Source of the DNA: an uncultured Pseudoteredinibacter sp.
GTDB lineage: Bacteria > Pseudomonadota > Gammaproteobacteria > Pseudomonadales > Cellvibrionaceae
DNA length: 64,000 nucleotides
Direction: 5' to 3'
Assembly (NCBI RefSeq): GCF_947500695.1
Contig: NZ_CANMSS010000004.1
Location: forward strand, 310,001-374,000
Part shown: positions 33,370 to 42,175 of the stretch, piece by piece
Position numbering within the stretch: position 1 is the first letter of the stretch
Layout of the letters: each line of letters begins with the position of its first letter
The notes under the pieces: model-generated
What the model saw: the letters and a program-made list of their open reading frames with translations, nothing else
What the model was told of the DNA's origin: nothing
Database searches by the model: none
Program-made: the position numbers and the translations under genes

Positions 33370-35427
33370 CTAAAATTTATAATCAAACGCTAAGTTGAAG
33401 CTGCGGCCTGCTTCGTAGTATTTCTCTGGACGCTCTTCATTATAGGTTCTGATAGTGTAATATTTGTTCGTAAGGTTGGTGGCGCTCAAATTAAACGCTA
33501 AGCCAGGGACATTTTCAGGCTCATAACGCATACTCCAATCTAGCGTGGTCCAAGACTTCGCCGATTGATCAAATTTGGAGGGCAGTGTTCCATATTCGAT
33601 AGGGGCGCCACGCGAGGCAGAATACCAGCCTTCGACTGGAACTCGATGATTTTTAAATGCATGTATTAAGCCGATTCTGCTTGAGATTTCGTTGCTTATA
33701 TTCCAATCAAAAGAAAGTCTAATCTTGTCTGATGGCATGTCAAACAAGTACTGTCCAGATAACTTATCTTGGCCTTTGGTTTGGCCATAACTAGCGCTTA
33801 TAAGATAGTCAGAAAAGGAATAATCTGCTTTAGCCTCCAGCCCGGACAATTTCACAGAATTAGCGTTGATGAAAGTGCCGTCTGGAAAATCTGGGTCCGT
33901 GTATTCTTTGGTGATAAAATCAGCAATATCGTTTCTAAATATGTTCAGTTTTAGACTGAGTTTATCGGAGTTTGTCCAGACGTTTGTTGTAGTAAAGTGA
34001 GCCCCGACCTCTTTATTTTTGGATTTCTCTGGTTTTAAGTTTGGATTGGGTTGAAAGCCTCTACCTTCGATAAATAGCTGACTAATCCTTGGCGAGGTAA
34101 GGGCCTCATTATAAGCCGCATAGAGGTTTAACCCTGATATTGCCTCCCAGCTTAACCGCAAGCCTTTTGATAGTTGTGTTTCCCAACGAATATCGCGACC
34201 AACAGCAACACCGCCGAGCTCGGCATTTTCAGAAACAATGCCCAATCTATCGTATCGCAAGCTGGGGAGTATTCGGATGTTATCTGTGATCTTCCAGTCA
34301 AATACGGAAAACAGTGCTCGGCGCTTGATTTTCGCATTGGGGGCATGCTCTACATCGGGTGTTTCAACACCATCTAAAAATAATTTGTGGTTGAGTTGAT
34401 CCTCATAAACTTCCAGCCCAAGGCTAAAGCTATTATCTCCCAGGCTTGAGTAGTTAACAGAGCTAAGACCTGTAGTGGTTATTTTATCTTCCGTGATATT
34501 TACTGGCGTTGTTTCACCTTCGTCAAGGAAAGAAGGTGTAAATACAGTGTATTTGGTCGTATTTCTATAAATACTAGATTCTATGTTGATTAGGTCATTA
34601 CCCGGGGCATAGCTGTGTGAAACAACTAAATTGCTTGCCTTCCTATCTCTGTGGCCGATCTCCTCACGCGTGCGGTAATCTCGACCGTCAAAAAGTACCA
34701 TGCTTGCTTCGAGTTGGTGATTTTCATTGAGCTCCCAATTAGCTTTGAGGAGACCTGATTTAAAATCTCCTGATGAAAATGGAATTGTTGTACCGTCGCC
34801 AAGTTCGCCGTTATTCATTTTACTGTAGCTGTAATTACCCAGCAGCCCGAAGTTGTTGTCCATCTTTCCGGCCAGCGTTGTGGAAATCAGGCGCTGAGCA
34901 TTATTGGAACGGTAGGCGCTATGTATTTCACCACCGAAGTCACTGTTCGGCTGTAAGATATCATCTGCAGATTTTGTTCGTAATCGTACCAGTCCACCGG
35001 CAGCGCCACTGGAGCTTCCATTTACGATGTCTATCTCTTTTAGTAATGTTGGGGGGATAGTCCAACTACCGCTTTTGACGTCGTAGTGATTGTATCGGGC
35101 GCCGTCAATGGTGGTGGCAATGTGTTGTTGATCTAATCCACGTATGCTTATATTTCGGGACATCGGATTATTGTTGTCTCCTAAAATATCTATATTGGGC
35201 AGCGTCTTGATTAGGTCTGGTATCCACGTTGCCTGATTTTTCTTGAGTTCCGCACTGTCGAGTGTGTTGATAAACTGAGCATTGGCAACCGGGTCTTGTT
35301 CTCCAATAACGACCACAGTCTCAATCGCGGGACGTTTGGAGTTTTCATTGGCTTGTTTTTGAGCGTATGCTGCGTTTGAAGCAATTACGCCTGCAACTGC
35401 TAGTGCCATATAGCTATGTTTGTGCAT
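33370..35427 (-). CDS. TonB-dependent receptor, heme/hemoglobin-receptor-like
   Basis: A 685-residue outer-membrane receptor: signal peptide (about 1-22), TonB-box-like ETVVVIGEQ, then a plug with IPDLIKTLPNIDILGDNN and TIDGARYNHYDVKSG. This phrase and LLKEIDIVNGSSS are typical of heme receptors, as is the NPNLKPEKSKNKEVG segment in the barrel. The C-terminus ends in AFDYKF with terminal Phe. The classic FRAP-NPNL pair is only half kept (NPNL). GAGGGGAACC supports the start. Its promoter has copy D of the shared element and a Fur-like dyad, so iron starvation probably controls it. Confidence 0.85.
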   Translation of the reverse strand: MHKHSYMALAVAGVIASNAAYAQKQANENSKRPAIETVVVIGEQDPVANAQFINTLDSAELKKNQATWIPDLIKTLPNIDILGDNNNPMSRNISIRGLDQQHIATTIDGARYNHYDVKSGSWTIPPTLLKEIDIVNGSSSGAAGGLVRLRTKSADDILQPNSDFGGEIHSAYRSNNAQRLISTTLAGKMDNNFGLLGNYSYSKMNNGELGDGTTIPFSSGDFKSGLLKANWELNENHQLEASMVLFDGRDYRTREEIGHRDRKASNLVVSHSYAPGNDLINIESSIYRNTTKYTVFTPSFLDEGETTPVNITEDKITTTGLSSVNYSSLGDNSFSLGLEVYEDQLNHKLFLDGVETPDVEHAPNAKIKRRALFSVFDWKITDNIRILPSLRYDRLGIVSENAELGGVAVGRDIRWETQLSKGLRLSWEAISGLNLYAAYNEALTSPRISQLFIEGRGFQPNPNLKPEKSKNKEVGAHFTTTNVWTNSDKLSLKLNIFRNDIADFITKEYTDPDFPDGTFINANSVKLSGLEAKADYSFSDYLISASYGQTKGQDKLSGQYLFDMPSDKIRLSFDWNISNEISSRIGLIHAFKNHRVPVEGWYSASRGAPIEYGTLPSKFDQSAKSWTTLDWSMRYEPENVPGLAFNLSATNLTNKYYTIRTYNEERPEKYYEAGRSFNLAFDYKF

Positions 35428-35439
35428 GGTTCCCCTCTT

Positions 35440-35464
35440 GATAATCTAAGTGATATTGATTATC
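35440..35464 (-). promoter_or_regulatory. Fur-like dyad upstream of the TonB receptor gene
   Basis: GATAATC at 35,440-35,446 and GATTATC at 35,458-35,464 are perfect inverses. On the - strand GATAATCAATATCACTTAG matches about 12 of 19 positions of the enterobacterial Fur box. It lies just downstream of the predicted -10, a normal place for repression. Confidence 0.55.
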
Positions 35465-35468
35465 GTTA

Positions 35469-35497
35469 AGTTTAACTGCCGGTTTGTGACTTAATCG
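35469..35497 (-). promoter_or_regulatory. Shared promoter element, copy D (TonB receptor)
   Basis: On the - strand: CGATTAAGTCACAAA (35,497-35,483), eight bases, then TAAACT (35,474-35,469) as a weak -10. Here the surrounding dyad is clean: GTGAC-GATTAA-GTCAC. It lies 42-70 bases before the receptor ATG. Confidence 0.65.
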
Positions 35498-35520
35498 TCA
35501 CTTGGGGTGCCCAAATCTTT

Positions 35521-37656
35521 TCAGTCTTGGCTCTTCGCTCTCTTTCTGAATTTGTGGAGAACTTCTTCTGTGTAGCCATTGGTGGTGGTAGAAGCTTCTT
35601 TTATTAGAGCCCAGGCCGCTTTATAAGCAAGTGAAGCCTTTCCATCACTTGTTAAGGGAATATAGCCCGGTGTGTGTTGGTTTTGTTCGTCTACTAATTT
35701 GGCCATATGGTCGAACTCTTCTAGTATTTGTGCTTCACTAATGACCTTGTGGAGTGACCAGTTGGCGATATGTTGGCATGAAATTCGTAACGTTGCTTTA
35801 TCTTCCATCAGCTCAATACCCATTAGGTCGGGCACTTTGGAGCAACCTAGACCGTGGTGTACCCATCTGACAACATAGCCCAAGATTCCTTGTAAGTTAT
35901 TCCTGAGTTCAAAGTTTATTTCGTCCTTGGTAAGAGTGTCGGGGTTTGCGAGTGGCAGGTGACAGAGGTTCTGGGCAGATGAAGGGCTTCGTTTTAAATG
36001 GGCGATTTGATGTTCAATCGCGTCGTAAAGGTGGTAGTGCAGGGCGTGTATTGCTGCAGCTTTGGGAGAGGGAACCCAGGCGGTGCTGGCTCCCGATTCA
36101 ATTTGTTCCCACTTTTCCTCCCATAGTGATCTTAGCGCATCGGGTTGGGCCCACATTCCTTTGCCAATTTGAGCTGTACCTAAAAAACCACAACGAAGAG
36201 CGGTGTGGACATTTCGCTCTTCATAGGTTTTAAGCCACGTAGAACTTTTCATTTGTGATTTGAGAACTACTGGCCCAGCATGACTTGTAGTGTGGATCTC
36301 GTCTCCGGTTCGGTCTAGGAACCCTGTGTTGATAAATACAATTCGATCTTTGAAGCTGTAAATACAATTCTTGAGATTCAGGCTGGTTCGTTTTTCTTCA
36401 TCCATCATTCCCACTTTGATGCTTAGATGAGGTAGTCCTAAATATCGTTCGATGTCGGTATAAATATCATTGCATATTTGGGCTTCTATGGAGCCGTGAA
36501 GCTTCGGGCATACGAGGTAAGTCGCACAATTTTCAGAATTCTTGAATGTGGTTATTGTGGTTTCGTTGGTTCGAGATATACATGTTGCGATGTAGGCATC
36601 GATCAGAAGTTCGCAAACTTCCTGTCCCTTACTGTTTAGTATAGCTGGGCTTGTCATGTGTAAGCCGGTTGTGCGCAGCAACATTAGGCTTCTGGCTTTT
36701 AGGGTAATTGGCAGGTTGCTTGGATCTTTGATGCTAATATCTGGTACGAGTTTTCGAGTGTGCTCGGAGCCATTTCTCTTGACAGTTTCTTGCAGTGTGC
36801 CATTCATTAAACCGAGCCAGTTCCTATAGATTTTAACCTTATCTTCGCTGTCGACCGCGGCCACCGAATCTTCACAGTCCATAATGACAGTAGTTGCTGA
36901 CTCGACTAGAACATCGTTGATAAGCATCTCACTGGATTCTTGCAGCTCGATGATCAGCTTGAGTTTGTTTTTCTCTAGAACGATCTTGGAGGGAGACCCT
37001 GGCGACCCATCGAAGCCTGTGAACAGAGTGTGTTCGCAGAGCTTAGTACGCTCCCCGGATTTGTCTACAGCAATAAGCTGCTGGTCTATGATTTGGTACT
37101 CTTTAACGTCACGATGTGACTTGAACCCCTTAAGTGGGGCAATTTTGTCTAGATGAGTAGTTATGAATGAATATATCTTTTCATTTGTCGTTTCGGGTGA
37201 GCCGTTTGTGCTGGGGTTATTAATAATATCGCTGTTTGCCAAAATGTTCTTAAGGCTTTGCCAACGACCATTTGCAGCATTTAGTGCAAACCTTGCGTTA
37301 ATGAGTGGGACGACGAGTTGTGGGGCCGGTATAGTGAACTCAGGGTCTACATGCTGAGGTGTGATAGAAAAGTCATCTACCTCCGATTCATAGAACCCAG
37401 AACGACTAAAGTAATCCAGTTGAGCTTGCGGAGTCGGTAGCGGGCGTTGACGAAACAGGTCTCGCATCGAGATTTCATGTCGTTTTCTTGTGTCTAGGCA
37501 TCGTACTATATGCTTGGTATGTGTTTCTATGAGCGAAGACAAGCCGGCCCAAAATCTGTCACTATCGATTTCACTTTTGGGGATGACTTCATTTTCGATG
37601 AAATCAGAAAGTGCATGATGTACTTTTATCGTGTAGGTCGGTTTGTATTCGGTCAT
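35521..37656 (-). CDS. glcB: Malate synthase G
   Basis: A 711-residue cytosolic enzyme that condenses glyoxylate and acetyl-CoA to malate; the length matches the G isoform (about 720). Clear landmarks are MDCEDSVAAVD, LLRTTGLHMTSPAIL, VGMMDEEKRTSLNL, FINTGFLDRTGDEIHT, GKGMWAQ and GASTAWVPSPKAA. ILGYVVRWVHHGLGCSKVPD near the C-terminus contains the region of the catalytic Asp. No isocitrate lyase is visible nearby, so it may handle glyoxylate from another route. It follows the SnoaL-like gene on the same strand. Confidence 0.95.
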   Translation of the reverse strand: MTEYKPTYTIKVHHALSDFIENEVIPKSEIDSDRFWAGLSSLIETHTKHIVRCLDTRKRHEISMRDLFRQRPLPTPQAQLDYFSRSGFYESEVDDFSITPQHVDPEFTIPAPQLVVPLINARFALNAANGRWQSLKNILANSDIINNPSTNGSPETTNEKIYSFITTHLDKIAPLKGFKSHRDVKEYQIIDQQLIAVDKSGERTKLCEHTLFTGFDGSPGSPSKIVLEKNKLKLIIELQESSEMLINDVLVESATTVIMDCEDSVAAVDSEDKVKIYRNWLGLMNGTLQETVKRNGSEHTRKLVPDISIKDPSNLPITLKARSLMLLRTTGLHMTSPAILNSKGQEVCELLIDAYIATCISRTNETTITTFKNSENCATYLVCPKLHGSIEAQICNDIYTDIERYLGLPHLSIKVGMMDEEKRTSLNLKNCIYSFKDRIVFINTGFLDRTGDEIHTTSHAGPVVLKSQMKSSTWLKTYEERNVHTALRCGFLGTAQIGKGMWAQPDALRSLWEEKWEQIESGASTAWVPSPKAAAIHALHYHLYDAIEHQIAHLKRSPSSAQNLCHLPLANPDTLTKDEINFELRNNLQGILGYVVRWVHHGLGCSKVPDLMGIELMEDKATLRISCQHIANWSLHKVISEAQILEEFDHMAKLVDEQNQHTPGYIPLTSDGKASLAYKAAWALIKEASTTTNGYTEEVLHKFRKRAKSQD

Positions 37657-37679
37657 ATTCTTTTATTTTTTGTTGGTAG

Positions 37680-38120
37680 TTAGACTTTGGGACGTTCAAA
37701 AATGGAAGGGCCTAAGTATTTTTCTTGAATTTTCCATTCATTGTCTATTTTCACCAGTTTGTCGTGGTATGTCGCAATGAGTTCTATATCACCTAGAGGT
37801 GCTACGTTTTCAAAGTTCTCATCAAAGTCATGTCTGTAAACACATACATAAGATTCACAGTGTGCTTCAGTTTCTGATAATAGTTGAACTTCCGTATTTG
37901 TGATTAAGTGTCTTACAAAGATATTTGTTGGTCGATTGCCCATCACATTCAAAAGGCCGTCAGGGCCTTTGATGACATTCCCATCACGACGAATCCAGTT
38001 TCCGTCTGGAGCCATCATTGATGCCATTTCTTGGTACTCAGAGTTGTCTAAATGCCTCATGAATTTGATAGCGACTTGAGCGCATTCCCACTTATCAATG
38101 GTAGTTTGGTCATTGCTCAC
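37680..38120 (-). CDS. SnoaL/NTF2-like protein
   Basis: A 146-residue soluble protein of the NTF2 superfamily (SnoaL_4 type): AIKFMRHLDNSEYQEMASMM, then DGNWIRRDG, and late YHDKLVKIDNEWKIQEKYLGP. Such proteins act as isomerases or dehydratases, or as small subunits, in aromatic and steroid catabolism. I chose GTG 38,120 with GAGAGG upstream; the frame is open further back without a better start. It is 23 bases ahead of malate synthase in the same direction and divergent from the AraC-type gene. Confidence 0.7.
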   Translation of the reverse strand: MSNDQTTIDKWECAQVAIKFMRHLDNSEYQEMASMMAPDGNWIRRDGNVIKGPDGLLNVMGNRPTNIFVRHLITNTEVQLLSETEAHCESYVCVYRHDFDENFENVAPLGDIELIATYHDKLVKIDNEWKIQEKYLGPSIFERPKV

Positions 38121-38328
38121 TGTATTTTTTCCTCTCGAGTGATTAGGTTTCTTGGTCACGGAGCATCTTGCTGGTGCCAAGGACGCAAATGTAGCAAAAA
38201 GGCCGCTAGATCAATGGTGTTTGTCTGACAGCTTGTTGGCCTAAGGTGACGGCTTTGGTTGATGTGTGGGGTAAGTAATTATTTTGTGGTAGGATTCTTG
38301 TAACGATTACTGATATTTGTGTGCTGTT

Positions 38329-39357
38329 ATGTCAAACGATGTTGTTGGGTTGAATCAAAGGACGGAAACTTCATATATTCGAATGTTGGTTCGTGGTTTT
38401 GAGACATTAGGGATTGATTGGCGTAGCTTGTATGAGTCTGTAGGTGTTTCTCCTGAAGATATTCTCACAGAGGGGGGGATTATTGATCATGGCCAAACTG
38501 TTAGGTTTTGGGAAAAACTATCAAGTGTTGTTGATGATGATTTAGTTGGTCTGCGTGTCGCTGAAACTGTTGAGCCAAAGGCGTTTGGTGTGGTCTGTTA
38601 TCTATTGCTCAGCTGCGAGACTTTTGGTGAGGGCTTGCGCAGATTTATAAGCTATCAGGAGTTGCATTGGACTGCTTTGCAAGTTCGGGTGCAGGAAGTG
38701 GGAAATTATGTCGACATCTACTGGGATGTATCGAGAGAAGATACTCCTCACCAGGTCGAGTGTAAGGTTTTAATATTTTTCAAGTTATTCAATTGGGTTG
38801 TCGATGGGGAGTTGCTGCCTCAGCATGTTAGCTTTTCTCATTCGTGTCGAGGTGGTGGGGACGAATATCGAAGATTGTTTGGCTGTGATGTGAAGTTTTC
38901 CCAGGCGGGTAATCGAATTCGCATTCCAGCGAGCTCAATGGACTTACCTTCTGAGCATGCAAATTTCCAGTTGAGCGTTGTTCATGAGCAGTTGGCTCGT
39001 CAGCAGATGGATGAATTGTTGGAGCATGAGCTTGTTCGGACTTTGCGTCGTTTTATTGAGCAGAATTTAGAACTGGGCGAGGCTGATGTTAATGCGGCGG
39101 CTGATTACTTACATGTGAGTGTGCGAACATTGCAGCGTCGTTTGGCAAATGCTGGTACTTCATTTCATGTGATTCTGGATGGGGTCCGGCGGCGGCTCGC
39201 AGTTTCATACCTGCGGGCTACTGATGTTTCGGTGACTGAAATCGCTCATCTTCTTGGGTTTACTGAGGCGAGTACCTTTGATCGTGCATTCAAGCGTTGG
39301 ATGGGGCAGCCGCCTGGTGAATTTCGGAGGGAATATCGGCAAGATCGCTTGAGTTAG
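38329..39357 (+). CDS. AraC-family regulator with Arabinose_bd-type (OruR-like) N-domain
   Basis: A 342-residue transcription factor. The N-terminal domain (about 15-200) has GIDWRSLYESVGVSPEDIL and LVGLRVAETVEPKAFGVV, characteristic of the Arabinose_bd domain. The C-terminal AraC DNA-binding domain has two helix-turn-helix units (AAADYLHVSVRTLQRRLANAG and VTEIAHLLGFTEASTFDRAF) and a PPGEFR ending. ATG 38,329 is preferred over TTG 38,317. It lies between the divergent malate synthase operon and aceE and could control either. Confidence 0.88.
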   Translation: MSNDVVGLNQRTETSYIRMLVRGFETLGIDWRSLYESVGVSPEDILTEGGIIDHGQTVRFWEKLSSVVDDDLVGLRVAETVEPKAFGVVCYLLLSCETFGEGLRRFISYQELHWTALQVRVQEVGNYVDIYWDVSREDTPHQVECKVLIFFKLFNWVVDGELLPQHVSFSHSCRGGGDEYRRLFGCDVKFSQAGNRIRIPASSMDLPSEHANFQLSVVHEQLARQQMDELLEHELVRTLRRFIEQNLELGEADVNAAADYLHVSVRTLQRRLANAGTSFHVILDGVRRRLAVSYLRATDVSVTEIAHLLGFTEASTFDRAFKRWMGQPPGEFRREYRQDRLS

Positions 39358-39497
39358 CGGTCCGGTTGTCAGCAGTGGTCAAGCTACTGTCGTCTAGCGC
39401 CGATAGATAATTGTCATCATCGGATACCATTTCTCTTTTGTTCGTGAGCAATACCCAGTTTTGCTGGTGATTGAACGATAAGTTGAGAAGGTGGCCG

Positions 39498-42164
39498 ATG
39501 AGCGATTCACAGCAGTTCCTGGACGATGTCCAATCTAATGCACAAGAGTGGGAAGACTCTTTGCGTTATATTATAGAAGAGTTTGGAGTGGAGGGCGTGC
39601 AAGGCGTCTTGGCTAAAGTGTGGCCAACTCTGGATGCTTCCAATGTTTCCAGTCAGTATGCACTCAATACCCCTTATCAAAATACCATACCGCCGCAACG
39701 TGATTTGCCTTATCCCGGGGATATTGCTCTGGAAAAGCGCATTGAGAACATACTTAAGTGGAATGCAATGGCGATGGTTGTCAAAGGGGCCGATAGTGGC
39801 AAAGCCGCTGGTGGGCATATTGCGAGTTATGCCTCAGCTGCAACCATGATGGAGGTTGGGTTTCACCATATCTTTCGTTCTCGTACTTCAGAATATGGCG
39901 GCGATATGGTTTTGCTACAGGGGACTACGGCTCCTGGTACCTATGCACGAGCTCACTTGGAGGGAAGGTTTGATGATGAGCGTCTGTTGGCTTATCGGCG
40001 CGAATTATTACCTGGGGGTTTATGTTCGTATTCTCATCCAAGGTCTATACCGGACTTCTGGGAAGTTCCTAACGGCTCAATGGGTTTGGGTGTTCCAACA
40101 GCTATTTACCAAGCTCGCTTCGTTAAGTACCTAGAGGCGCGTGGGTTAAAACCAAAAAACGGGGGTAAAGTTTGGTGTTTTATTGGTGATGGAGAGTCCG
40201 ATGAGCCCGAGGTCTTGGGGATGATTAACACACCTGTGCGCGAACGATTGGATAATTTGGTCTTTGTGGTGAACTGTAACTTACAGCGATTGGATGGACC
40301 GGTAAGGGGTAATGGTAAGGTTATCCAGGAGTTTGAGCGCAGTTATCGTGGGGCTGGTTGGAATATTATTAAAGTTATTTGGGGAGCTGAGTGGGATCGG
40401 TTTCTGAAAGTGGATTATTCAGGGGCCTTGCAGCGTCGTATGGCTAGCTGTTTGGATGGTGAATACCAGCGTTTGTCTACTTTGGATGTGGCGGAGCGAA
40501 AAGCAGAGTGGATCGCTGGTGATCCTAATCTTCAAGATATGTTTAAGGGTGTCTCAGATGAAGAGTTCGATTTGCTGATCCGTGGCGGACATGACCACAA
40601 GAAGATGTATTCTGCATACAAGGCTGCTTCTGAGTATCAAGGCGGCCCAACAGTGATCATTGTTAAAACCATCAAAGGGGATGGGATGGGCTACATTGCT
40701 CAAGGGAGTAATACTGCGCATCAAAAGAAAGTGCTCAATGAGGATGATCGCCAATTTTTGGCTCGTGCATATAGTATTCCATTGGATGCGGAGGCTGTTG
40801 CTCGTGCTGATTTTTACCGGCCGAGTAGCGACAGTCCGGAAGTCAAATATGTGCAAATGAGGCGTGAGGCTTTGGGCGGCTTTATGCCAAATCGATCTGT
40901 CAATTGTGAAAAGCTTGATGTGCAATCCATAGATGCTTTCAATCAGTTCGCTGCGGGTACTAATGGTCGAGCCATGTCTACTACAACGGCAATGGTTAGG
41001 ACCATCGCAAAGCTGATGAAAGATAAGAGTGTAGGCGAGCTCATCGTACCTATTGTACCTGACGAAGCGCGTACCTTTGGTATGGAAGGCCTGTTCAAGT
41101 CCGCAGGTATTTATTCAGTAGATGGGCAAAAGTATACCCCTGTCGATGCTAAATCACTGACGCCTTATAGAGAGGTGGAAAATGGACAGCTTTTACAGGA
41201 AGGAATCTGTGAAGTTGGGGCTATGGGTTCCTTTCTTGCTGCTGGAACAGCTTACGCTGTACATGGTATTCCAACAATACCTTTTTATATCTTCTATTCC
41301 ATTTTTGGCCCACAACGCATCGCGGATATGATGTGGCATTGCGCTGATATGCTTTGTCGAGGTTTTCTGCTGGGGGGGACCGCAGGGAGGACAACTCTGA
41401 ATGGCGAGGGGATCCAGCACCAAGATGGTCATTCGCCGGTGATGGCCTCTGCCTTCCCTAACTTGCGAAGTTATGATCCAGCTTTTGCATACGAAGTGGA
41501 AGTCATTGTTAAACATGGCATCAAAGAAATGTATGAGGACGAGAAAAACGTCTTTTACTATTTGACTCTGTATAACGAAAATTATGAGATGCCAGAGCGG
41601 CCTGATGGAGATGGGATCGATGATGGGATTGTGAAGGGGATGTATCAATACTATCGAACTTCGAAGCAGTCATCGGATGTGAATTTGTTGTCCAGCGGGT
41701 CGATCATGCAGCAAGCCTTGAATGCAAGAGATAAGCTTGAAACGCTAGGGTATACCGTCACCATATGGAGTGTGACAAGCTTTATTGAATTGTATAGAGA
41801 GGGGCAGGCCGCAGAGCGTTTCAATCGACTTCACCCTACATCAGAGAAAAAGATTTGCCACTTAGAGGCGCTGATGGAAGGAGAGAGCGGTGTGTGCGTC
41901 TCTGTAACAGACTATATGGAGTCGCTTGCAGAAAGCATAAGTCGCTGGATGCCAAAGCACTATGCTGTTTTAGGCACTGACGGATTTGGTTTGAGTGAGT
42001 CGAGAGAATCTCTTCGAGATTTTTTTGAGGTTAGTTCTGACTATGTTGTACATGCTGCGCTTTCTCTTATGCATAGAAGTGGAGCTATTTCCTCAGAGGT
42101 ACTGCTGGAGCAGTCTGGTGACTTAAATGTCGATGCCGATAAGATTGATCCGATGGTGCGCTAG
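39498..42164 (+). CDS. aceE: Pyruvate dehydrogenase E1 component (homodimeric)
   Basis: An 888-residue thiamine-diphosphate enzyme, the length of classical AceE. The cofactor motif GDGESDEPEV ... NCNLQRLDGPV lies at about 229-262. Other AceE landmarks are GHIASYASAATMMEVGF, SYSHPRSIPDFWEVP, GSNTAHQKK and GTAGRTTLNGEGIQHQDGHS. It decarboxylates pyruvate and reductively acetylates the E2 lipoyl groups. GAAGGTGG precedes ATG 39,498. It is followed by aceF after 11 bases. No lipoamide dehydrogenase gene is nearby, so E3 must come from elsewhere. Confidence 0.95.
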   Translation: MSDSQQFLDDVQSNAQEWEDSLRYIIEEFGVEGVQGVLAKVWPTLDASNVSSQYALNTPYQNTIPPQRDLPYPGDIALEKRIENILKWNAMAMVVKGADSGKAAGGHIASYASAATMMEVGFHHIFRSRTSEYGGDMVLLQGTTAPGTYARAHLEGRFDDERLLAYRRELLPGGLCSYSHPRSIPDFWEVPNGSMGLGVPTAIYQARFVKYLEARGLKPKNGGKVWCFIGDGESDEPEVLGMINTPVRERLDNLVFVVNCNLQRLDGPVRGNGKVIQEFERSYRGAGWNIIKVIWGAEWDRFLKVDYSGALQRRMASCLDGEYQRLSTLDVAERKAEWIAGDPNLQDMFKGVSDEEFDLLIRGGHDHKKMYSAYKAASEYQGGPTVIIVKTIKGDGMGYIAQGSNTAHQKKVLNEDDRQFLARAYSIPLDAEAVARADFYRPSSDSPEVKYVQMRREALGGFMPNRSVNCEKLDVQSIDAFNQFAAGTNGRAMSTTTAMVRTIAKLMKDKSVGELIVPIVPDEARTFGMEGLFKSAGIYSVDGQKYTPVDAKSLTPYREVENGQLLQEGICEVGAMGSFLAAGTAYAVHGIPTIPFYIFYSIFGPQRIADMMWHCADMLCRGFLLGGTAGRTTLNGEGIQHQDGHSPVMASAFPNLRSYDPAFAYEVEVIVKHGIKEMYEDEKNVFYYLTLYNENYEMPERPDGDGIDDGIVKGMYQYYRTSKQSSDVNLLSSGSIMQQALNARDKLETLGYTVTIWSVTSFIELYREGQAAERFNRLHPTSEKKICHLEALMEGESGVCVSVTDYMESLAESISRWMPKHYAVLGTDGFGLSESRESLRDFFEVSSDYVVHAALSLMHRSGAISSEVLLEQSGDLNVDADKIDPMVR

Positions 42165-42175
42165 GGAGAAAGGAT

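Noticed and set aside
26542..35497. Shared element as a CRP/Vfr site
   Set aside because: The GTGA and TCAC halves are separated by 8-9 bases; CRP needs TGTGA-N6-TCACA.
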